Shown here one piece after another: positions 1-8,165 of a DNA stretch of 28,007 bases; within the stretch, counting starts at the first letter, position 1; each line of letters begins with the position of its first letter. The translations under genes were made by a program, and so were the position numbers. The notes below the pieces were generated by a model. It saw only the letters and a program-made list of their open reading frames with translations. It was not told the origin of the DNA and ran no database searches. The stretch covers positions 1 to 28,007 of the forward strand of contig DASRJH010000319.1 in NCBI GenBank assembly GCA_035649575.1. The letters run 5' to 3'. Source of the DNA: DASVAL01 sp035649575. GTDB taxonomy: Bacteria; Planctomycetota; UBA1135; UBA2386.

Positions 1-657
1 GGCGCCGAGCACCGAGGCGATGCGCCAGCGGCCCTGCTCGCGCGGGGCCGGGATGTGCGAGTGCAGCACGACGTGCAGCAGCGAGCCGGCGAGCAGCGAC
101 TGCAACAGCGCGAGCCCGCGTTGCGACGTGTCGGTCAGCACCTCGACGCCGAGGAAGAACCCGAACAGCGTGCCCGACACGCTGACGATCGTGACGAGCA
201 CGGCGGGCCAGAGCCCGAGCGTGCGCGGCACGATCCACCAGATGCCGACACCCTCGGGGATGCGGTGCAGGATGACGGCCCACGCGGTCACTTCGTGCGA
301 GTGCAGGTGATCGTCGGTTTGGTGGTGGCTGCCTTCGGCGAGGAAGAAGCCGTCCAGACACGCGTGCGCGGCCATGCCGAGCAGCGCGAGCGCGAGCACG
401 GTCCGCTTCATGCCGGCGTGGCCGTGGTGCACCGTGCGTTCGGCAAGCGTCGGCAGCAGGAAGCCGACGAGCGCCAGCGGCATGACGAGCCAACCCGCCT
501 GCTCGGCGCTCTCGGGCAGCAGGTGCAGCAGCGCGAAACCGCTGATCGTCAGCAGACAGAAGCTGTCGAGGCCGACCGTCGACCAGGCGTGGCTGCGCGC
601 GAGCCACACGAGCATCGGGCCGAGGGCCAGTGCCACAAAGCTGAAGAACAACAGCAC
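1..657 (-). CDS. ZIP-family-like metal transporter (C-terminus cut by window edge)
   Basis: The minus strand is open for 219 codons from a GTG at 657 to the window edge. The product is a polytopic membrane protein with about seven hydrophobic segments. Motifs match the ZIP divalent-metal transporter family: HLLPES at residues 45-50, HACLDG near 98-103, and the family hallmark HRIPEG at 131-136, where ZIP proteins carry HNxPEG in the metal-binding helix. A His/Asp-rich loop at 109-122 may bind metal. A further helix with LLHVVLHS (193-200) sits where ZIP proteins carry their second HExxH-type motif, but the match is weak. The GTG was chosen because it opens directly into a hydrophobic helix and a GGGAGG stretch lies a little over 20 nt upstream; no in-frame ATG precedes it, so the start is uncertain. 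It begins 52 nt after the eda stop and may be co-transcribed with it. Membrane location is clear; the metal and direction of transport are not. Confidence 0.72.
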   Translation of the reverse strand, partial: MLLFFSFVALALGPMLVWLARSHAWSTVGLDSFCLLTISGFALLHLLPESAEQAGWLVMPLALVGFLLPTLAERTVHHGHAGMKRTVLALALLGMAAHACLDGFFLAEGSHHQTDDHLHSHEVTAWAVILHRIPEGVGIWWIVPRTLGLWPAVLVTIVSVSGTLFGFFLGVEVLTDTSQRGLALLQSLLAGSLLHVVLHSHIPAPREQGRWRIASVLGA

Positions 658-709
658 GGGCGCATCTTGGACCCTGCTGCCTCCCGCTGCAACGAAGCCG
701 CGTGATCGA

Positions 710-1360
710 TCAGGCCGGCGGCGGTCCCTGGGCGGCGACCTTGGCCACGATGCGCGCGGCGCGCGCCTTGATCACGTCGAAGCGACGCCGCTCGAGGTCG
801 TCGGCGTCGAACAGCGAGCCGACGAAGCCGACGCCGAACGCGCCGGCCTTGAGCCACTGCTCGCAGTTCTCCTCGTTGACGCCGCTGGTCGGGAAGATGC
901 GCAGGAAGGGCAACGGCGCGCGCACCGCGCGCACGAACTCGGGTCCGTTCGCGGGGGCCGGGAACAGCTTCACCATGTCGGCGCCCGCGCGATGGGCCGT
1001 CATCATCTCGGTCGGCGTGTAGGTACCGGGTACCGAGACGAGGTCGTGTTGGCGGCAGAAGGTGATGACCTGTGGATCGGTCACCGGCGAGACGAGGAAG
1101 CGGGCGCCCGCGGCCAGCGCCTCCTTCGCGTCCTCGACCGACAACACGGTGCCGGCACCGATCACGAGTCCGTGCCGCTCCTGCAGCGCGCTGATGTGCT
1201 CGAGGCAATCGGGCGTAGTCATCGTCACCTCGACGATGTGGAAGCCGCCCGCGATGGCGGCTTCGAGGGCCGGCCGCACCACGTCGCGATCGTTGGTGCG
1301 CAGGATCGCCGAGCAACGGTGCTGGGCGAATGCAGCGAGGACAGCAGCTCGAGTGGGCAT
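710..1360 (-). CDS. eda: KDPG aldolase / 4-hydroxy-2-oxoglutarate aldolase
   Basis: 216 aa, normal length for Eda. The family cleaves 2-keto-3-deoxy-6-phosphogluconate to pyruvate and glyceraldehyde-3-phosphate (Entner-Doudoroff pathway) and may also cleave 4-hydroxy-2-oxoglutarate. The TIM-barrel landmarks are visible: EVTMTT with the catalytic Glu at 44, GAGTVLS at 68-74, SPVTDP at 91-96, PGTYTPTE at 111-118, and the Schiff-base Lys131 in MVKLFPA. Phosphate-binding glycines follow in the TSGV and GFVGSLF segments. The ATG at 1360 was preferred over a longer reading from 1426 because the upstream residues are Arg/Cys-rich and unlike the family. No edd or sugar kinase gene is adjacent, so whether it serves a full Entner-Doudoroff pathway or sugar-acid catabolism cannot be told here. 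Confidence 0.93.
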   Translation of the reverse strand: MPTRAAVLAAFAQHRCSAILRTNDRDVVRPALEAAIAGGFHIVEVTMTTPDCLEHISALQERHGLVIGAGTVLSVEDAKEALAAGARFLVSPVTDPQVITFCRQHDLVSVPGTYTPTEMMTAHRAGADMVKLFPAPANGPEFVRAVRAPLPFLRIFPTSGVNEENCEQWLKAGAFGVGFVGSLFDADDLERRRFDVIKARAARIVAKVAAQGPPPA

Positions 1361-1478
1361 GTGCGTTCTGTGGTGCAGAGAACGGCGGCGAGGTGGACAA
1401 CGTGTCCACGCACTGCACGGCAGCATACGCCAACAAGGCTTCGCAGCGAGTGCGTTGTTTCTGGCCTTGGCATCAGGG

Positions 1479-1943
1479 CTACGGAAACCCGCGCAGCTCC
1501 ATCACGCCGCCGATTCGAAGGGACTGCCACTGGCCGTAGAGCCTGCGGTAGTCGGCCAGGACGTTCCGCACGAAGGCCGCGTCGAAGAACGGTGGCACTG
1601 GTTGCCCCTGCAGGGCAAACCATTCCCGCGCGGTGGGCACGAACTCGTCGGGGTCGGCACCGCGCAGCTCGGCACCCTGCATCATGCCCACGAGCATCTC
1701 GGTCCCGTGCAGCGGTGTCCCCGCCGAGGCGTCGCCCGCTGGCATCGACAGCGCGCCCAGCGGTTCCCCACGCCCCAGCTTGCCGAACAGGGCGCCGTCG
1801 ATGCTGGCGCGGCGTTCGACGCACCAGTGCATCAAGTCGTGGCGCAGGAAGCTGCGTGTGTCGAGCTCGCGCGTGCTTGCAGCATCTCCTACCACTTCGA
1901 GCAGGTGCCGGTGCGGCGAGATCTTGTGCAGTCGGATCACCAT
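1479..1943 (-). CDS. Conserved hypothetical protein, 154 aa
   Basis: Starts MVIRLHKISP and has no signal peptide or membrane segment. The N-terminal half reads like a small mixed alpha/beta domain: HRHLLEVV, then ELDTRSFLRHDLMHWCVE, a helix rich in His and Asp. The C-terminal half has a helical stretch (FDAAFVRNVLADYRRLYGQW) and ends with a short strand. I have a general memory of unassigned bacterial proteins with this RSFLxHDLxHxxVE-type helix but cannot attach a function. It lies between the terminator hairpin after the DUF1501 gene and eda, so it probably has its own promoter. Start chosen at the ATG where family-like sequence begins; the longer reading upstream crosses the terminator hairpin. 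Confidence 0.75.
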   Translation of the reverse strand: MVIRLHKISPHRHLLEVVGDAASTRELDTRSFLRHDLMHWCVERRASIDGALFGKLGRGEPLGALSMPAGDASAGTPLHGTEMLVGMMQGAELRGADPDEFVPTAREWFALQGQPVPPFFDAAFVRNVLADYRRLYGQWQSLRIGGVMELRGFP

Positions 1944-2026
1944 GCCGTCGGAAGATAGCCAAGGACGCCACCGCGGGGCTGGCTGCGTCTTTCGCCGTCG
2001 TTCTTTCCCCGCGTAGCGGCGTCCCC

Positions 2027-2065
2027 AGAAACAATCTGAGCCCGCCCTTTGGGCGACTCGCTCAG
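2027..2065 (-). terminator. Rho-independent-type terminator overlapping the DUF1501 stop codon
   Basis: On the minus strand a two-part stem forms: CTGAGC pairs with GCTCAG (2065-2060 with 2041-2036) and, inside it, CGCCC pairs with GGGCG around an AAA loop (2055-2043). It is followed by a T-rich run, ATTGTTTCT. The outer stem includes the TGA stop codon of the DUF1501 gene (2062-2064). It should end the DUF1800-DUF1501 transcript. Confidence 0.72.
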
Positions 2066-3339
2066 AGGATGCCGATGGGCGTGTGCACGTGACCCGGGAA
2101 CACGACGCCCGGATCGGTCCCGCCCATGTGCACTTCGAGGATCTCGCGCAGCACGCTGCGGAAGTCGTTGCTCGGAGCGAGGAACCTGTTGTCGACCAAG
2201 GCTCCCGGCGCGAGCCCGGGCCAGATCCCGCGCACGGCGCCGCCATTCACGGCGCCGCCCGCGACCAGCATCGCCCCGCCGACACCGTGGTCGGTACCAC
2301 CCGATCCGTTCTCGGCGGGAATCCGACCGAACTCCGACATCGTGACGAGCACGACATCGGCACCTGTGGCACCGAGGTCCGTGAAGAAGGCGTTGATCGC
2401 CTGGCTGAGCTGCTGGGCCATCGGGTTGATCGACGCGACGAGGTTCGCGTGATGGTCCCAGCCGTTGTGGTCGACTGCGTAGAACTCGACACCGAGGTTC
2501 GCCTTGATCGTCTCCGCGACCTCCTTCAGCGCGTTGCCGAGCGCTCCCGCCGGATAGACCGCGCCGTTGGCGGGCACGTAGGTCGCCGGGTTGATGCCCG
2601 CGAACAGGTCGATCAGGTCGAAGCAGTCGATCCCGCTCTGGTAGGCGAGTTGTTGTTGCGCGGGCATGCCCGCGGTCGGGGTCAACTCGGTGATCGCCTC
2701 GAGATACACGCGCATGTCGGGCTGGCCGATGAACGTGAGGTCCTGCATCGTCGCGACCGTGAAGCACGGGTAGGACCCGGTCATCGACAACGGCAGCGAG
2801 GGACGGATCGCGAGCGCGCGCACCGGAGGATCGAGCGGCGTCGAGGTGACCTGCAGGTGGCGATTGATCCAGCCATCGCCGGGCGTGAGCGCGTTCTCGT
2901 AGAGGTCCTGGCTCTCGAAGTGCGAGCGGTTGTAGGGCTGATAGCCGACCGCGTGCACGATGCCGAGGTTGCTGTTCGGCGCCGTGAACCTCGCGTGCAC
3001 CTGGCTCATCGCCGGGTGCATCGAGAACGTCGCGTTCATGGCCAGGCCGATGACGCCGCTCGGCGACCCCGGTGGCCTGATGCCGATGGTCGGGCGCAGC
3101 AGCGCGTAGTTCGGATCGCCGGTCGGCGCGTAGAGGTTCAGGTGGTCGGCGCCACCGCGCTGGAACAACACGACGGTGACCTTGGGCGTGCGGCGGCCGG
3201 CCGAACGGCGGTCGCGCGCGGCCAGCGGCCCCGACAATCCGATCGCGCCCGTAGCGAGCGCGCCCATCTGAAGGAATCTGCGGCGGTCCGGGCCGGCCGC
3301 TAGTTCGTTTCGCTTCTGGTCGTCTGCATTGGATTGCAT
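2062..3339 (-). CDS. DUF1501 (sulfatase-fold) secreted protein, Tat-type signal
   Basis: 425 aa, typical length for DUF1501, a family distantly related to alkaline phosphatase/sulfatase enzymes and of unproven activity. The N-terminus carries a twin-arginine motif (DRRRFLQMG, residues 18-26) followed by a hydrophobic stretch to about residue 38, so export by Tat is likely. Family landmarks: QRGGADHLN (60-68), YAVDHNGWDHH (287-297), SEFGRIP (335-341) and GSGGTDHG (346-352). The Asp/His clusters would be the metal ligands if the fold is active. It starts 9 nt after the stop of the DUF1800 gene, the usual pairing for these two families. In many bacteria the pair is secreted and linked to polymer handling, but no substrate is established here. 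No C-terminal sorting domain is visible. Confidence 0.93.
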   Translation of the reverse strand: MQSNADDQKRNELAAGPDRRRFLQMGALATGAIGLSGPLAARDRRSAGRRTPKVTVVLFQRGGADHLNLYAPTGDPNYALLRPTIGIRPPGSPSGVIGLAMNATFSMHPAMSQVHARFTAPNSNLGIVHAVGYQPYNRSHFESQDLYENALTPGDGWINRHLQVTSTPLDPPVRALAIRPSLPLSMTGSYPCFTVATMQDLTFIGQPDMRVYLEAITELTPTAGMPAQQQLAYQSGIDCFDLIDLFAGINPATYVPANGAVYPAGALGNALKEVAETIKANLGVEFYAVDHNGWDHHANLVASINPMAQQLSQAINAFFTDLGATGADVVLVTMSEFGRIPAENGSGGTDHGVGGAMLVAGGAVNGGAVRGIWPGLAPGALVDNRFLAPSNDFRSVLREILEVHMGGTDPGVVFPGHVHTPIGIL

Positions 3340-3348
3340 GGGTGGGCC

Positions 3349-4827
3349 TCAGTTCAGGTGGGCTTCGGGAAGGCGCAGGACGAGGGAAGTCAGGTCGCGC
3401 AGGTGCGGCAGCACCTGCGTGAGCGTCGGGTTGGCCGGCAAGGTCGACAGACGGCCGTCCATGAAGACCGTGAGCGCGATGACCGTCGTGGCGGGCACCT
3501 CGGAGTCGACGAGCCGTGCGAGCAGGCTCGACACCCACGCGGCACCGCCGACGGGCCGCGGCAGCGGGAAGATCGTCGACCACGGCACGGTCACGCCGCC
3601 GATCAGGTTGTGCACGAGGTTGTCGGCGAACTTCCAGCGCGGCAGCACGTTGCCCGGGCCATGCCACGGCGGACCGATCTCGGGATAACCGGTCGGCAGC
3701 GTGAACATGTGCGGCTGGCTGCGCAGCAGTCCGACCTGCTGGTTGAGGACCGTCAGGTTCGGCGCGGAGATGCCGAGGCGACGCACCGCGTTGACGATGA
3801 ACTCGAAGCCGTCGTGCACCTTGGCCTTCACGTTCGCGCCGTGCGGGAACTCGTCATCGAGGAAGATCGCGCGCACGGTGTCCCTCAAGTCGCCGCCCGA
3901 GTTCACGAACACCTGGCGCACGCGCGCCAGCAGGTTCACGGGCGGTTGGTCGGACACGAAGTAACGGCACAGCTTCTCCACAAAGCGCGTCGCGGTGTTC
4001 GGATGGGCCGCGAGGAAATCGAGCAGGCCGAAGCCCTCGAGGTAGCCGCCGTTGCCGCTGATGCCGGGCGTCGACCAACCGATCGTCAGCGTCTTGGGTC
4101 CCACGTCGTGCCGGTTCGCGCGGAACTGGAAGTAACTCGACGTGACCGGCGTGCCGGTCCCACCGGGCATCACGTTGACGCGCGACCAACCCGTGAACAC
4201 GCGTGCCGCGGTCGCGACATCACCCTCGGTGTAGCCGCCGTTCACACCGAGCGTGTGCAGCTCCATCAGCTCGCGCGCGTAGTTCTCGTTCGGGCTCGAG
4301 GCGATGTTCGACACGGAATCGAGGTAGTCGATCATCGCGGGGCTCGTCGCCGAGAGCCGCAGCACGGTCGCGAAGTCCGAGAAGCACCGCTTGAAGAACG
4401 TGTCGTCCTCGACGGTCTCGCTGATCGGCTGCGTGTCGCCGCGGAACGTCGAGAAGTGGTTGTTCAGGAAGTAGACCATGCGCCACGCGAGCTGGCGCTT
4501 GGAGTGGACCGCGCGCGCGAGCATGCGGATGTCGGCGGCGTTGTTCGCGTATGGCGCGATGAGGGTCGGCAGCGACGCTTCGAGGTGCTGGTCGTTGATC
4601 GCTTCGGGATGCAGCTGCCACTCGAGCCAGCTGTCGAAGCCCATCTGCTGCATTTCGGCGACAACCGCGGCGTTGGCACCGAAGGTCGCGCGAGAGAGGA
4701 CGTGCAGCGGGAAGGAGAGCGGTGGGGGAGCGACGGGGTGGCTGGTCTTGGTGTGACCGGACGTTGTATTCCGGGCAGGGGTGACCAGTCGACGCGCCAC
4801 GTCGCGGCGCGAGAGGCGTGGGGGCAT
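3349..4827 (-). CDS. DUF1800 family protein
   Basis: 492 aa, all-helical DUF1800 family. Diagnostic stretches: LHVLSRATFGA (41-51), YFLNNHFST (119-127) and the strongly conserved block ENYARELMELHTLG (181-194) running into GGYTEGDV and RVFTGW. The start at 4827 gives MPPRLSRRDVARRL; an upstream ATG at 4875 is possible but adds residues unlike the family. Two adjacent arginines precede no clear hydrophobic core, so export is less obvious than for its DUF1501 partner. DUF1800 proteins nearly always sit directly before a DUF1501 gene, as here, which suggests they work as a pair outside the cytoplasm; the biochemical role is unknown. Translation may be coupled across the 9-nt gap. Confidence 0.92.
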   Translation of the reverse strand: MPPRLSRRDVARRLVTPARNTTSGHTKTSHPVAPPPLSFPLHVLSRATFGANAAVVAEMQQMGFDSWLEWQLHPEAINDQHLEASLPTLIAPYANNAADIRMLARAVHSKRQLAWRMVYFLNNHFSTFRGDTQPISETVEDDTFFKRCFSDFATVLRLSATSPAMIDYLDSVSNIASSPNENYARELMELHTLGVNGGYTEGDVATAARVFTGWSRVNVMPGGTGTPVTSSYFQFRANRHDVGPKTLTIGWSTPGISGNGGYLEGFGLLDFLAAHPNTATRFVEKLCRYFVSDQPPVNLLARVRQVFVNSGGDLRDTVRAIFLDDEFPHGANVKAKVHDGFEFIVNAVRRLGISAPNLTVLNQQVGLLRSQPHMFTLPTGYPEIGPPWHGPGNVLPRWKFADNLVHNLIGGVTVPWSTIFPLPRPVGGAAWVSSLLARLVDSEVPATTVIALTVFMDGRLSTLPANPTLTQVLPHLRDLTSLVLRLPEAHLN

Positions 4828-4864
4828 GGTTTGGCTCGCTGTGCGGGGGAAAGCGGGAGCGGCT

Positions 4865-4899
4865 GGCCAGGCCACGGACCTGGCCTCGGACGCATTCTA
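4865..4899 (-). promoter_or_regulatory. Candidate -10 box and leader hairpin of the DUF1800-DUF1501 operon
   Basis: Reading the minus strand, TAGAAT (complement of 4894-4899) is a good -10 match, but no convincing -35 lies 17 nt upstream. About 8 nt further on, GGCCAGG and CCTGGCC (4885-4879 and 4871-4865) form a perfect 7-bp inverted repeat around a 7-nt loop, about 37 nt before the DUF1800 start. The hairpin would sit at the very 5' end of the transcript. It could stabilise the mRNA, be an operator, or be a weak terminator for the recombinase gene upstream. Confidence 0.35.
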
Positions 4900-5016
4900 C
4901 CGACGGACCGCATCGCCGCAGCACGAAAGCTCGCGCCGGCCTCCGCGCCGTCGTGGGCAAGAGGCTCGCGCATCTCGTAACGAAGTGGCACCAATCGGCG
5001 GCGCCCTTGCCCGGCC

Positions 5017-5958
5017 TCACTCGTTCGCGGCCCCGCGCGCGCGCCCGTGCGGATGCGCGTGGTCGTAGACGTCGCGCAGCCGGCCGATCGACACGTGCGT
5101 GTAGATCTCCGTCGTCACGAGCCGCGCGTGCCCGAGCAGTTCCTGCACCGTCCTCAGATCGGCGCCGCGGTCGAGCAGGTGCGTCGCGAACGAATGCCGC
5201 AGGCCGTGCGGCGTCAGCGTCGACTGCAGCCCCGCGCTCTTGCTGCGATCGACGACGGTCTGGAACACCCATCGCGCGCTGAGCGCGCGCCCGAAGCGAT
5301 TGACCCAGAGCGTGCCCGGGTCCGTGCGCCTGCTGGCTCGCACCATCCTCGCGCGCAGCGGCAGCCACGAACCGATTGCCGCACACGCGGGTTTGCCGAG
5401 CATCGCGATGCGTTCCTTGCGCCCCTTGCCGACCACGCGCACGACGGCCTCGTCGAGGTCGAGGTCGCGCAGCCGCATGCCCGCGCACTCGCTCACGCGG
5501 CAGCCGGTCGAGTAGAGCACCTCGAGGATCGCGCGGTCGCGTTGGCCCTGCGCGGACTCGTCGAACGGTTGGGCCAGCAGCTGGTCGACCTCGGGCGTGG
5601 TCAGGAACCGCGGCACGGCCCGGACCGCCTTCGGACCCTTGAGGAGCCGCGAAGGATCTGCCTCGACGCGACGATTCTGGACGAGCCAGGCGAACAGCCC
5701 GCGCAGGCTCGCGAGCTTGCGCTGCACGGAGGTCGCGGCGAGGCCCTGTTCCTCGAGCTCGACGAGGTACCGGCGCAATTCGAAACGCGTCACCTCGAGC
5801 AGGGGCCGCTGCCCGAGCCACTTCGCGAACGCATGCAGATCGCTGCGGTAGGCGCGCACCGTCGCGGCGCCCTTCCGTCGCTCGGTCGCAAGACAGTGCA
5901 GGTATTCGGCGAGGACGTCGTGCACGTTGCGTCGCGGCCGCAAGGTTCGCACACTCAC
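5017..5958 (-). CDS. xerC: Tyrosine recombinase of the XerC/XerD type
   Basis: 313 aa, the usual Xer length. The N-terminal SAM-like core-binding domain covers about residues 10-100 and the catalytic domain about 115-305. All catalytic residues are present: Arg154 (TGCRVSE), Lys178 (GKGRKER), His251 and Arg254 (HGLRH), His277 (LGHARL) and the nucleophile Tyr286 (IYTHV). Such enzymes resolve chromosome dimers at dif. It starts with GTG only 11 bp from the divergent transporter gene, so its promoter must overlap that gene or the true start lies further in. Nothing around it looks like an integrated element, so a housekeeping role fits better than integrase. XerC versus XerD cannot be settled from this sequence. 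Confidence 0.92.
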   Translation of the reverse strand: MSVRTLRPRRNVHDVLAEYLHCLATERRKGAATVRAYRSDLHAFAKWLGQRPLLEVTRFELRRYLVELEEQGLAATSVQRKLASLRGLFAWLVQNRRVEADPSRLLKGPKAVRAVPRFLTTPEVDQLLAQPFDESAQGQRDRAILEVLYSTGCRVSECAGMRLRDLDLDEAVVRVVGKGRKERIAMLGKPACAAIGSWLPLRARMVRASRRTDPGTLWVNRFGRALSARWVFQTVVDRSKSAGLQSTLTPHGLRHSFATHLLDRGADLRTVQELLGHARLVTTEIYTHVSIGRLRDVYDHAHPHGRARGAANE

Positions 5959-5969
5959 GCCCCGTTTGC

Positions 5970-6896
5970 ATGGCCTACCTCGGCGAAATCTGCGCGCTGC
6001 TCACCGCGCTCTGCTGGACGGGCAGCAGCACGTCGTTCGCCGTCGCGAGCCGCGCCGCGGGTCCGCTCGGCAGCAACCAGTTCCGTCTGCTCGCCGGCGT
6101 GCCGGTGCTGCTCGCGTGCGCGTGGGTCGCGACCGGGCAACCGTGGCCGATGCATCTGCCTCAGGACCGCCTCGTGCTGCTCGTGCTGTCAGGGTTGTTC
6201 GGCCTCGTGCTCGGCGACCTCGGTTTCTTCCACGCGCTCGCGACGATCGGCCCGCGGCACAGCTCGGTCGTCATGGCGACCTGGCCGCTGTTCGCGATGC
6301 TGATCGCGCTCGGCACCGGGGAGTCGTTCGCGCTCGGCATGCTGTTCGGGGCGCTGCTGCTGATGACCGGTGTGCTGCTGGTGCTGCTGCGCAGCCAGGA
6401 GGGTGCGGCGTGGAACCCGGCTCTCACGAAGCGGCAGTCGTGGATCGGTGTCGTGGCCGCGTTGTTCGCGGCGATGGGGCAGGCCAGCGGCGTCGTACTC
6501 GCGCGCCTCGCGATGGCCGTCGGGCCCGACCTGCCCGAAGGCGTGCTGCCGCTGCACGCCACCGTCGTGCGCATGGTTGTCGCGCTGTTCGGGCTCATGG
6601 CGCTGTCGTCGTTGTGGCAGCGACCTCTCGCTTTCGTCGCCGTGTGGCGCAACAAGACCGCGCTCTACGCGGCGCTCGCCGGGGCGGCCTTCGGGCCCGT
6701 CGCGGGCGTGTGGCTCTCGATGGTCGCGACCCACCACGCGGCGAACGTCGGCGTCGCGGCCGCGCTGATGGCCACGACTCCGATCTTCATGATGCCGGTG
6801 GCGGCCGTCGTCTACGGCGCGCGCATCGGCCGCGCCGGCATCGCCGGCACCGTGCTCGCCGTGGCCGGGGCGATCGTGCTGCTGCTCACGCGGTGA
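5970..6896 (+). CDS. EamA/DMT-family transporter
   Basis: 308 aa with about ten hydrophobic helices in two repeats (roughly residues 1-140 and 155-305), the layout of drug/metabolite transporters of the EamA type. The first helix region carries ALCWTGSSTSF, where EamA proteins have a conserved Trp-containing stretch, and the second repeat ends in a long AGxAGTVLAVAGAIVLLL helix. Substrates in the family include amino acids and small metabolites; none can be assigned here. It begins 11 bp from the divergent xer gene, and its last 11 nt overlap the end of the convergent aminotransferase gene. No terminator separates the two convergent genes, so antisense read-through is possible. Confidence 0.9.
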   Translation: MAYLGEICALLTALCWTGSSTSFAVASRAAGPLGSNQFRLLAGVPVLLACAWVATGQPWPMHLPQDRLVLLVLSGLFGLVLGDLGFFHALATIGPRHSSVVMATWPLFAMLIALGTGESFALGMLFGALLLMTGVLLVLLRSQEGAAWNPALTKRQSWIGVVAALFAAMGQASGVVLARLAMAVGPDLPEGVLPLHATVVRMVVALFGLMALSSLWQRPLAFVAVWRNKTALYAALAGAAFGPVAGVWLSMVATHHAANVGVAAALMATTPIFMMPVAAVVYGARIGRAGIAGTVLAVAGAIVLLLTR

Positions 6897-7959
6897 TCGC
6901 GGCGAGCAGCTGCTGCAGGCGCGACAACGTGTGGTCGCCCATGTGGCCGATGCGGAACGCCTTGCCTTTCAGATCGCCGTAGCCCTTGTCGATCTTGAAA
7001 CCCGCGGCCAGCGCCGCAGCGGCCAGCCCGTCGACACTGCCACCCTGCGCGTCGATGCAGCTCACGGTCGGCGATCGGGCCTCGTCACTCGCGACGAACG
7101 GGCGCATGCCCTTCTTCGCCGCCCAGGCCAGCGTCGCGTCGCGCATCGCGAGGTGTCGGGCCCAGCGCTGTGGCAGGCCTTCGGCGGCCACGCGCTCGAG
7201 CTGCCGGCGCAGCGCGTAGACGAGCGGCACACACGGTGTCGCGAGCGTCTTGCCTTCGTTCGTCTCCTTGATCGAGCGCGGCAGGTCGAACAGGAAGCCG
7301 CGTTCTTCGACCGTGGCCGCGTGCGCCAACGCGCGCGCACTGGCCGCGAACGTGCAGATGCCCGGTGGCAGCGCGAGGCACTTCTGCGTGCCGGCGAACG
7401 CGAAGTCGAGACCCCAGTCGTCGAGGCGCACTTCGGCGCCGCCGAGGCTCGTGACGACGTCGACGAGCACGAGTGCATCGGGCGCGTGCTCGCGCACCGC
7501 GGCCGCGAGCTTTTGCAGCGGCGCGATCACGCCGGTCGCCGTCTCGTTGTGCGTGATCATGACCGCAGTCACCGGCGGTCCCTTGCGCAGGCGTTCGCGC
7601 AACTGTTCGGGATCGTGGGTCTGACCGAGTGGCACGGTCAGCGCCTCGGCGTCGCGTCCGCAGAGCTTCGCGATCTTGAACCAGCGTTCGCTGAACGCGC
7701 CGCAGACCAGGTGCAGCGAACGGCCGCCGCGCGGCACCAGGTTGCGGATGCCCGCTTCCATGAACGCGGTCGCGGGGCAGGATTCGAAGGCCGCCGGTTG
7801 GGCCGTCAGGTAGAGGCTGCGGAGCCTCGTGCAGACGTCCTGGACGAGGGCGGTGAAATTCGGGTCGCGGTGGCCGACGAGCGGCATCGCCATGATCTGG
7901 CGCAGCTCGACCTCGACTTCGGTAGGTCCGGGGATGAAGAGCACGGGGTGATCGCCCAT
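6886..7959 (-). CDS. Class V PLP-dependent aminotransferase (alanine-glyoxylate / phosphoserine type)
   Basis: 357 aa. It opens with LFIPGPTEV, the conserved N-terminal strand of serine-pyruvate/alanine-glyoxylate aminotransferases. The PLP lysine is Lys193 in FAGTQKCLALPPG and the ring-stacking Asp167 is in LVLVDVVTSLGG; THNETATGV (136-144) is the conserved substrate/PLP loop, and a C-terminal FRIGHMG segment matches the family. The start at 7959 places the family motif at the N-terminus; a longer reading from 8037 adds a Cys-rich stretch with no homology. The reaction is transfer of an amino group to a 2-oxo acid. A phosphoserine aminotransferase role is attractive because a phosphoserine-phosphatase-like gene and serA lie close by, but glyoxylate or pyruvate as acceptor is equally compatible with the sequence. 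Confidence 0.88.
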   Translation of the reverse strand: MGDHPVLFIPGPTEVEVELRQIMAMPLVGHRDPNFTALVQDVCTRLRSLYLTAQPAAFESCPATAFMEAGIRNLVPRGGRSLHLVCGAFSERWFKIAKLCGRDAEALTVPLGQTHDPEQLRERLRKGPPVTAVMITHNETATGVIAPLQKLAAAVREHAPDALVLVDVVTSLGGAEVRLDDWGLDFAFAGTQKCLALPPGICTFAASARALAHAATVEERGFLFDLPRSIKETNEGKTLATPCVPLVYALRRQLERVAAEGLPQRWARHLAMRDATLAWAAKKGMRPFVASDEARSPTVSCIDAQGGSVDGLAAAALAAGFKIDKGYGDLKGKAFRIGHMGDHTLSRLQQLLAAITA

Positions 7960-8165
7960 GCCGGCAGCATCATCGTTTTTGCAACGAAAGCAACCGCGGC
8001 AGGGGGACCGGATCCCGCCCGGCGAGAAGTTCTGCACACCAGCCTTGCCGGGCGACCCCGCCGCGCCATCATCCTGGGCGTTGGTGGAGTTCGGCCGGTC
8101 ACTGCACGACCAACGTTCCGAACCGGTCCTCGTCTTTCCTACTTACTCCAAACCCAAGACCATCG

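Noticed and set aside
5017..5958. Tyrosine recombinase as the integrase of a genomic island
   Set aside because: No attachment-site repeats, tRNA, phage or plasmid genes are near, and the length and motifs match housekeeping Xer proteins.
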